From assembly GCA_947457975.1 (NCBI GenBank), contig CANGYC010000144.1, positions 1 to 6,415 on the forward strand: a DNA stretch of 6,415 nucleotides, written 5' to 3'. Below are positions 1 through 5,262 of this stretch, piece after piece (positions within the stretch are counted from its first letter, which is position 1; every line of letters starts with the position of its first letter). Position numbers and translations under genes: made by a program. Under the pieces are notes generated by a model. It worked only from the letters and a program-made list of their open reading frames with translations. It ran no database searches and was not told where the DNA came from. The stretch is from Comamonadaceae bacterium (lineage in GTDB: Bacteria > Pseudomonadota > Gammaproteobacteria > Burkholderiales > Burkholderiaceae_C).

Positions 1-21
1 CCCGTAGGTTATAAGCCGGGG

Positions 22-1200
22 ATGAATCGACATCTCTGGCTGCTGGTGGCCTGCCAAGGTATTTTCTTCACCAACAACGTGACCTTCATCGCCATCAACG
101 GCCTGGTCGGCTTGGCGCTGGCGCCAGTGGGCTGGATGGCGACCCTCCCAGTGATGGGCTACGTGGTGGGCGGCGCGCTGTCCACCGGGCTGGTGGCGCG
201 CACGCAGCAGCGCTGGGGCCGCAAAGGCTCTTTCCAGCTGGGCCTGGCGGTGGCGGTGTTCTCTTCCCTGTTGTGCGCCTGGGCGGCCTATACCAGCCAC
301 TTCTGGGTGCTGGTGGCCGCCACGGTGATTGCGGGCTACTACAACGCCAACGCCCAGCTCTACCGCTTTGCCGCGGCCGAGCTGGCCGAGCCCTCCAACC
401 GCGAGAAAGCCGTCTCCTTCGTCATGGCCGGGGGGCTGATCGGCGCGATTGCCGGCCCCAACCTCGCTTCAGCCACCCGCAACCTCACGGCCATTCCATT
501 CGCAGGCGCCTACTTTTCATTGGCCGGCGTGGCCCTCTTGGGCATGGCGGTGCTGTCCTTCATCCACTTTCCGCCGCCGCCAGCCAAGGGCAGCGCCGGG
601 GGCGGGCGGCCGCTGGGCGAAATCATGCGCCAGCCCGTGTTCGTGGTGGCGGCCATCGGCAGCGCGCTGGGCTTTGGCGTGATGAACCTGCTCATGGCCG
701 CCACGCCGCTGGCCATGCAGACCTGCGGTTTGCCGTTTTCGGACGCGGCCATCGTGCTGCAGTGGCACGTGATCGGCATGTTCGCACCCGGTTTTTTCAC
801 CGGCCACCTGATCAAGCGCTTTGGCACCCTGCCCATCATGGGCCTGGGCCTGAGCCTGAACGTGGTGTGCGTGATGATTGCGCTCTCAGGTGTCGAGCTG
901 CATCACTTTGAAATCGCCCTCTTCCTGCTCGGCGTGGGTTGGAACTTCCTTTTCACGGGCAGCACCACCCTGGCCCTGGGCACCTGGCGGCCCGAGGAAA
1001 AAGACAAGGCACAAGGTGCGCTCAACTTCTGCGTGTTTGCGGTGACCGCCATCACTTCGCTGGCCTCGGGCATCCTGGTCACCACACAAGGGTGGACCTT
1101 GCTGAACCTGGGCTCGCTCCTGCCCATGGCCGTGATGGGCCTGTCGCTGGTGTGGCTGGCGCTGCGGCAAAAAAGGGAATCCGCCGCGGCACCGGTGTAA
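22..1200 (+). CDS. MFS permease, substrate unknown
   Basis: An inner-membrane major facilitator superfamily transporter of 392 residues, the usual size for a 12-helix MFS protein. Hydrophobic segments run through the whole length, with a proline-rich central loop (about residues 182-200, PPPP at 184-187) between the two six-helix halves. A motif-A-like loop follows helix 2 (RWGRKG, residues 64-69), and a weaker copy lies in the second half (GHLIKRFG, 261-268), as expected from the internal duplication. The stretches YRFAAAEL (114-121) and VGWNFLF (305-311) resemble a widespread proteobacterial MFS subfamily of undefined substrate. The ATG at 22 sits right before helix 1, which fits the family. 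However, the frame is open to the window edge and no good Shine-Dalgarno is visible in the 21 bases upstream, so a slightly earlier start is possible. The gene stands alone on this strand and converges on the peptidase gene, so the two are unlikely to be co-transcribed. Family call is firm; substrate is unknown. Confidence 0.9.
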   Translation: MNRHLWLLVACQGIFFTNNVTFIAINGLVGLALAPVGWMATLPVMGYVVGGALSTGLVARTQQRWGRKGSFQLGLAVAVFSSLLCAWAAYTSHFWVLVAATVIAGYYNANAQLYRFAAAELAEPSNREKAVSFVMAGGLIGAIAGPNLASATRNLTAIPFAGAYFSLAGVALLGMAVLSFIHFPPPPAKGSAGGGRPLGEIMRQPVFVVAAIGSALGFGVMNLLMAATPLAMQTCGLPFSDAAIVLQWHVIGMFAPGFFTGHLIKRFGTLPIMGLGLSLNVVCVMIALSGVELHHFEIALFLLGVGWNFLFTGSTTLALGTWRPEEKDKAQGALNFCVFAVTAITSLASGILVTTQGWTLLNLGSLLPMAVMGLSLVWLALRQKRESAAAPV

Positions 1201-1227
1201 AGACCCGACCCCATCCCGTGGGAGCCC

Positions 1228-1245
1228 GGCCGAGCTGGCGCGGCC
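1228..1245. other. Short GC stem-loop between convergent genes
   Basis: The 45-nt gap between the stop codons of the MFS gene (ends 1200) and the peptidase gene (ends 1246) contains a 5-bp perfect inverted repeat, GGCCG (1228-1232) and CGGCC (1241-1245), with an 8-nt loop. It abuts the peptidase stop codon. There is no T-tract on either side, so it does not meet the pattern of an intrinsic terminator, and a 5-bp GC stem can easily arise by chance in DNA of this composition. It is the only candidate structure seen in the gap. Confidence 0.2.
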
Positions 1246-2727
1246 TCAGCCCGGCATGCGCGAGATCACCTGCGCCACCGCGGCCGTGAGCCGCTTGGCG
1301 TAGGGCACATGCAAAAACTCATTCGGCCCGTGGGCGTTGCTCTTGGGGCCGAGCACGCCACAGACCATCATCTGCGCCTTCGGGAAACCCTTGCTGAGCA
1401 GGTTCATGAGCGGAATCGTCCCGCCCTGGCCAATGCTGGCGCAGGCTGCACCAAAGCAAGCCTGTGATGCTTCTTGCAGGGCAGCCTCGAACCAGTCGGC
1501 CGTGGCGGGCGCATTCCAGCCGGTGGCCCCGCCACCGCCTTCAAACGTGACCTTGGCCTGGTAAGGCGCGTTGTCCTCCAGCAGGGCCTTGAGCTGCTGC
1601 ACGGCCTGCGCGGCATCCACCAGGGGCGGCAGGCGCAGCGAGAGCTTGAAGGCGGTGTAGGGCCGCAGCACATTGCCGGCGTCCTTGAGCGCGGGCAGGC
1701 CATCGGCACCGGTCACGCTGAGCGTGGGGCGCCAGGTGCGGTTGAGCAGAGCCTCCACGGGGTCGCGCGTCATGGGCAGGGTGAAGGCGCTTGAGCCGCC
1801 GCAGTCGTGGTGCGCCCAGGGAAAGCGCGCATGCAGCTCGTCGCCCAGGATGTCGGCCGTGGCACGCGCCTGCTCAAGGCGCTCGGCCGGGATCTCGCCA
1901 TGAAAGGCCGCCGGCAAGAGCCGTCCAGTGGCGCTGTCTTCCAGGCGGTCGAGAAGGTGGCGCAGGATGCGAAAGCTCGAGGGCACCACGCCGCTGGCGT
2001 CGCCCGAATGCACGCCCTCGGTGAGCACCTCGACCTTGAGCGTGCCGGTCACATTGCCGCGCAAGCTGGTGGTGAGCCAGAGCTGGTCGTAGTTGCCGGC
2101 GCCGGAGTCGAGGCAGATGACCAGGCCCACCTCGCCCAGGCGCTCCTTGAGCGCCTCCACGTAGGGCAGCAGGTCGTAGGAGCCGCTTTCCTCGCAGGTT
2201 TCAATGAGACCCACGATGCGCGGATGCGCCACGCCCTGGCTCTTGAGCGCCTGGAGGGCGGCCACGCTGGCGTAAATCGCATAACCGTCATCGGCACCCC
2301 CACGGCCGTAAAGCTTGCCGTCTTCGTAATGCGGGGTCCAAGGGCCCAGGTCCGAGCGCCAGCCTGAAAACTCGGGCTGCTTGTCCAGGTGGCCGTACAT
2401 CAGCACGGTGGGCTGCGACACCTTCGAGCCGGCGGGCACGGGCCGGGTGGCGGCCACCTCGAAGAAGATCACCGGCGTGCGCCCGGGCAGGCGCACCACC
2501 TCGAGGGTGAGGCCGGGCACTTTTTGCGCCTCGACCCAGGCGGCCGCATGGCGCACCACGGTCTCGATGTGGCCGTTTGCGGCCCAGTCCGCATCGAACA
2601 GGGGCGACTTGGCCGGGATGGCAATGTAGTCCTTGAGCTGCGAGACGATGTCGCGGTCCCATTGGGCGCTGACCTGGTCCAGCGCAGCGGCGGTGTTGAG
2701 CACGGAAGCAGGCAAAGGGGCGTTCAT
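1246..2727 (-). CDS. M20-family metallopeptidase (dipeptidase-like)
   Basis: A 493-residue zinc hydrolase of peptidase family M20, closest in pattern to the cytosolic dipeptidases (CNDP2/carnosinase type), which cleave dipeptides with a two-metal centre. The expected metal and catalytic residues can be read in order: YGHLD (H113, D115), GGADD (bridging D146), CEESGS (general base E179, ligand E180), CLDSG (D207), GVHSGD in the lid/dimerisation domain (H240) and AHGPNE near the C terminus (H466). The length matches the family and no key residue is missing, so it should be active. No signal peptide is seen, so the enzyme is probably cytoplasmic. The ATG at 2727 is supported by an AAGGA Shine-Dalgarno 5 nt upstream. 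The gene is last in the - strand series, starting 16 nt after the lipoprotein stop. The true substrate is not determinable; related M20 enzymes also act on N-acyl or carbamoyl amino acids. No link to chromate or anion transport is evident. Confidence 0.93.
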   Translation of the reverse strand: MNAPLPASVLNTAAALDQVSAQWDRDIVSQLKDYIAIPAKSPLFDADWAANGHIETVVRHAAAWVEAQKVPGLTLEVVRLPGRTPVIFFEVAATRPVPAGSKVSQPTVLMYGHLDKQPEFSGWRSDLGPWTPHYEDGKLYGRGGADDGYAIYASVAALQALKSQGVAHPRIVGLIETCEESGSYDLLPYVEALKERLGEVGLVICLDSGAGNYDQLWLTTSLRGNVTGTLKVEVLTEGVHSGDASGVVPSSFRILRHLLDRLEDSATGRLLPAAFHGEIPAERLEQARATADILGDELHARFPWAHHDCGGSSAFTLPMTRDPVEALLNRTWRPTLSVTGADGLPALKDAGNVLRPYTAFKLSLRLPPLVDAAQAVQQLKALLEDNAPYQAKVTFEGGGGATGWNAPATADWFEAALQEASQACFGAACASIGQGGTIPLMNLLSKGFPKAQMMVCGVLGPKSNAHGPNEFLHVPYAKRLTAAVAQVISRMPG

Positions 2728-2732
2728 GGCAA

Positions 2733-2737
2733 TCCTT
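2733..2737 (-). promoter_or_regulatory. Shine-Dalgarno of the M20 peptidase gene
   Basis: On the - strand the sequence reads AAGGA, then 5 nt, then the ATG at 2727. It lies inside the 16-nt gap after the lipoprotein stop codon. It is the clearest ribosome binding site in the window and fixes the peptidase start. Its position right behind the preceding stop suits translation from a shared transcript. Confidence 0.75.
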
Positions 2738-2743
2738 GAAAGC

Positions 2744-3343
2744 TCAGCGGGCGCTGGCCGGGGTGGGTGGGCGGAACTCGAGCATCAGGGCCTGCGGCGT
2801 GACCTTGAACTCACCCGGCTGCAGGCCCAGCAACTGCAAGGCGTTCCAGTCGGCCTCGCTCACCTGGTGCAGCACCTGGTCGTTGAGCGCCCGCTCGGCC
2901 AGGCGCGGGGCGTAGCGGTTCATGAGCTCCTGGTAGGCCGGGGCCAGGCGCGTGAAAGCCAGTTGCTGCACGCGCACATCGCGCAGGCGCACGGTGCGGT
3001 CGGTCGGCTCAAAACGCAGGCCAAAGTCCAACGCCAGGCTGGCAGGGAGGCTGGTCCGCAGCAGGCGCTCGGTGATATCGAGCCTGAGCTCAGTGGCAAT
3101 GCGTCCAGTCTCAGGCAAGAGGCGCAGACGGGGCGCGCTCAAGCGCACCGAGAGCACATCGGCCACGCGCTGCTCCAGCGGAAAACGGCGCTCCAGGGCG
3201 GTCTGCAGCTGCTCGCGGCTCATGCTGATGCTGCGGCCGGTGAGCAACTGCACGGCCGGGCTGCTGCAGGCGCTCAGGGTGTGCAAGCCCCAAGCGCCGA
3301 GCAGCGCTCGACCCAGAAACCGGCGTGAGAGTGTGGTGGGCAT
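2744..3343 (-). CDS. DUF1439 (YceB-like) lipoprotein
   Basis: A 199-residue predicted lipoprotein. The N terminus has a basic region (SRRFLGR, residues 6-12), a short hydrophobic stretch and a lipobox, L23-S24-A25-C26, so the mature protein would begin at a lipidated C26. Residue +2 is Ser rather than Asp, which suits sorting to the outer membrane. The rest is soluble and resembles DUF1439, the family of E. coli YceB: a start like SISMSREQLQTAL (38-50), alternating beta-rich segments, and a helix near APAYQELMNRYAPRLAERAL. The family's function is not established. The start at 3343 was chosen because it places the signal peptide correctly. The frame stays open 80 codons further upstream (to an ATG at 3583), but that part overlaps the end of the SulP gene and has no signal-like or domain-like character. 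The ribosome site before 3343 is poor. The SRR pair hints at Tat export, but the spacing differs from the consensus. The gene lies 50 nt after sulP and 16 nt before the peptidase gene. Confidence 0.82.
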   Translation of the reverse strand: MPTTLSRRFLGRALLGAWGLHTLSACSSPAVQLLTGRSISMSREQLQTALERRFPLEQRVADVLSVRLSAPRLRLLPETGRIATELRLDITERLLRTSLPASLALDFGLRFEPTDRTVRLRDVRVQQLAFTRLAPAYQELMNRYAPRLAERALNDQVLHQVSEADWNALQLLGLQPGEFKVTPQALMLEFRPPTPASAR

Positions 3344-3393
3344 GCCTGGATTTTGCGCCGTCTTGGGGCCCTTGGCAGAGGCCGGGTGTTGGA

Positions 3394-5232
3394 TCAGCGG
3401 CCCGGCGCAGCCGCTGCAGGCTGATCGGGACCGGGCACCGTCTGGCACTCCCAAAAGATGCGTGCGCGGCACTGGCGGCAGATCTCGGGGTCGAGCTTGG
3501 GGAAGATGGTGGCAATGGCCGTGCGCTTGTCCGGGAACTGGTGCTCCGGGCCCAGCAGGCGGGTAAAACCTGTGGTCTGCCACATCTGCAGCACCTCCGG
3601 GCGGGGCCGGTGGAAGTACAGATCACCCCCCATGGCGCGGCGGGCGTTGAGCTCGGCCTCCCACAGCTCGGCACCGGCCAGGTCAATGAAGTTCATGCTC
3701 TTGCCCATGACCAGCAGGTGCTTTTGCGGCTGCGGCACCGAGCGCAGGGCCTGCAGGGTGTCAGAGACGTGCGACGCGGCGCCAAAGTACACCTCGCCCT
3801 CCATGCGCAGCAACTTGAGCTGCGGGCATTCGGGCAGGCGCTGGCCATGGGGGGTGCGAGAGACTTCCTCGCTGCCCTCACCCTCCAGCACCACAAACTG
3901 CCGCTCGGGCGAGGTGCTGTCAAAGCCCATGGTGCGCATGGCCGGGCGGGCCGTGCGGTAGAGGAAGGCCAGCAGCGAGAGCAGCGTGCCCAGCACGATG
4001 GCCATCTCCAGCCGAATGGTCAGGGTCGCCAGCAAGGTGGCCGCCGCCAGGCCAAATTCCTGGCGGGACAAGCGCCACAGCGCGCGCCAGCGCTGGGTGT
4101 CCAGCAGGAACACACCCACCAGCAAGAGCAGGGCCGACACCGCCGCCATGGGAATGCGCGCCAGCACCGGCGCCACCAGGCTGGCCAGCAGAAGCAGCAA
4201 CAGTGCGGAAAACACCGCCGCCAGTGGGGTGCGTGCACCGGCCTCCAGGTTGGGCATGGAGCGGTTGACCGAGCCGCAAGAGACATAGCTCGAGAAAAAA
4301 CCGCCGACGATGTTCGACAGGCCCTGACCCCGGAATTCGCGGTTGGCATCGATGCGCTGGCCGGAACGCGCCGCCACCGCCTGGGCCATGGAAATCGCCT
4401 GGCCTAAGGCCACGATGGTCAGTGAAAAAGCCAGACCCATGAGCTCGGGCAGCAGGGACCAGTTGATCTGCGGCACATGAAAGCGCGGCCAGGGCGGGGG
4501 CACCTCCCCCACCTCCACCAGACCGGCCACCCAGGGAGCGAGCCCCACCTGGATGGAAGCCAGCCAGGTCAGGGCCGTGGCCACCGTCAGGCCCAGCAAC
4601 ATAGCGGGCCAGCGGGGGCGCCAGCGGCGGCAAGCGAGCGTGACCGCCAGGGTCAGCGCCGCCACGGCCAGCGCGGCAGGCTGCACGCGGCCAGCGTGCT
4701 CCCACAGGCCCTGCACCACCGCTATCGGCGAGCCGCCCACCGACAGGCCCAGCATCGCGGGCAAGGCATGCACGATGATGAGCAAGGCCGCCCCCGACGT
4801 GAAGCCAAACAGCACGGAAGGCGAGATGAAATTAGCCAGCATGCCCAGCCGCAGCGCGCCAATGAGCCACTGCATGAGGCCCACCATCACCGTCACGGCC
4901 AGCGCCAGCTGCACGTACTCGGGGCCAAAAGGCATGGCCAAGGGTGAGAGCATGGCCAAGAGGGCCAGGGAGTTGGCGTTGGTCGGGCCGGACATCATGT
5001 GCCAGCTCGAACCGAACAAGGCCGCAATGATGCAGGGCACGATGGCGGTGTACAGGCCGTACTCCGGGGGCATGCCCGCCAGCGTGGCAAAGGCAATGCC
5101 TTGCGGCAGCACCAGCACGGCCCCCAGCAGGCCGGCCATCAGGTCGGCGCGGAGGGTGACGCGGGAGACCTGGCGCACCCAGCCCCCGAACAGCCGCTCC
5201 AGCAAAGACAGGGATGAAGGCGCGGAACTCAT
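3394..5232 (-). CDS. SulP/SLC26 anion transporter with STAS domain
   Basis: An inner-membrane transporter of 612 residues in the SulP (SLC26) family, whose members move sulfate, bicarbonate, dicarboxylates or other anions. The membrane domain covers about residues 25-430. It carries the family signature early on (PQGIAFATLAGMPPEYGLY, 43-61), a GPTNANS loop (82-88), the conserved IDANREFRGQGLSNIVGGFF segment (294-313) and an AGARTPL motif (331-337). A cytoplasmic STAS domain spans roughly 470-580. In it the position often held by a phosphorylatable Ser is Ala (IDLAGAE, 516-522). After STAS comes a tail with three cysteines (C585, C588, C596) and a Pro/Ala-rich end. The ATG at 5232 is the only ATG between the in-frame chrA stop and the membrane domain; its ribosome site is weak. 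It lies 30 nt after chrA and in the same frame, suggesting co-transcription and possibly translational coupling. Family is certain; the transported anion is not readable from sequence. Confidence 0.93.
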   Translation of the reverse strand: MSSAPSSLSLLERLFGGWVRQVSRVTLRADLMAGLLGAVLVLPQGIAFATLAGMPPEYGLYTAIVPCIIAALFGSSWHMMSGPTNANSLALLAMLSPLAMPFGPEYVQLALAVTVMVGLMQWLIGALRLGMLANFISPSVLFGFTSGAALLIIVHALPAMLGLSVGGSPIAVVQGLWEHAGRVQPAALAVAALTLAVTLACRRWRPRWPAMLLGLTVATALTWLASIQVGLAPWVAGLVEVGEVPPPWPRFHVPQINWSLLPELMGLAFSLTIVALGQAISMAQAVAARSGQRIDANREFRGQGLSNIVGGFFSSYVSCGSVNRSMPNLEAGARTPLAAVFSALLLLLLASLVAPVLARIPMAAVSALLLLVGVFLLDTQRWRALWRLSRQEFGLAAATLLATLTIRLEMAIVLGTLLSLLAFLYRTARPAMRTMGFDSTSPERQFVVLEGEGSEEVSRTPHGQRLPECPQLKLLRMEGEVYFGAASHVSDTLQALRSVPQPQKHLLVMGKSMNFIDLAGAELWEAELNARRAMGGDLYFHRPRPEVLQMWQTTGFTRLLGPEHQFPDKRTAIATIFPKLDPEICRQCRARIFWECQTVPGPDQPAAAAPGR

Positions 5233-5262
5233 GGCTCGAGCATACGGTGAGTCTGCTGCCGC

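Noticed and set aside
1..21. TATAAG near the window start as a -10 promoter element for the MFS gene
   Set aside because: Too little upstream sequence is present to look for a -35 box, and the element would lie only about 10 bases from the start codon.
1807..2367. A 186-codon open frame on the + strand within the peptidase gene
   Set aside because: It lies antisense to the M20 gene, whose catalytic motifs are all intact on the - strand. No sign of an independent protein.
3344..3393. Possible terminator between sulP and the lipoprotein gene
   Set aside because: Only a short GGCC-type pairing is visible, with mismatches and no T-run, so it does not support a transcription stop.
3325..4407. 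A 360-codon open frame on the + strand, antisense to the 3' part of sulP
   Set aside because: The product is rich in Gln, His, Gly and Arg with no recognisable fold, a typical shadow of a GC-rich gene on the other strand.
4930..4970. Imperfect direct repeat of about 9 bases (CATGGCCAAG) in sulP
   Set aside because: It encodes similar hydrophobic membrane-segment residues (AMLSPLAM) and is explained by codon reuse.
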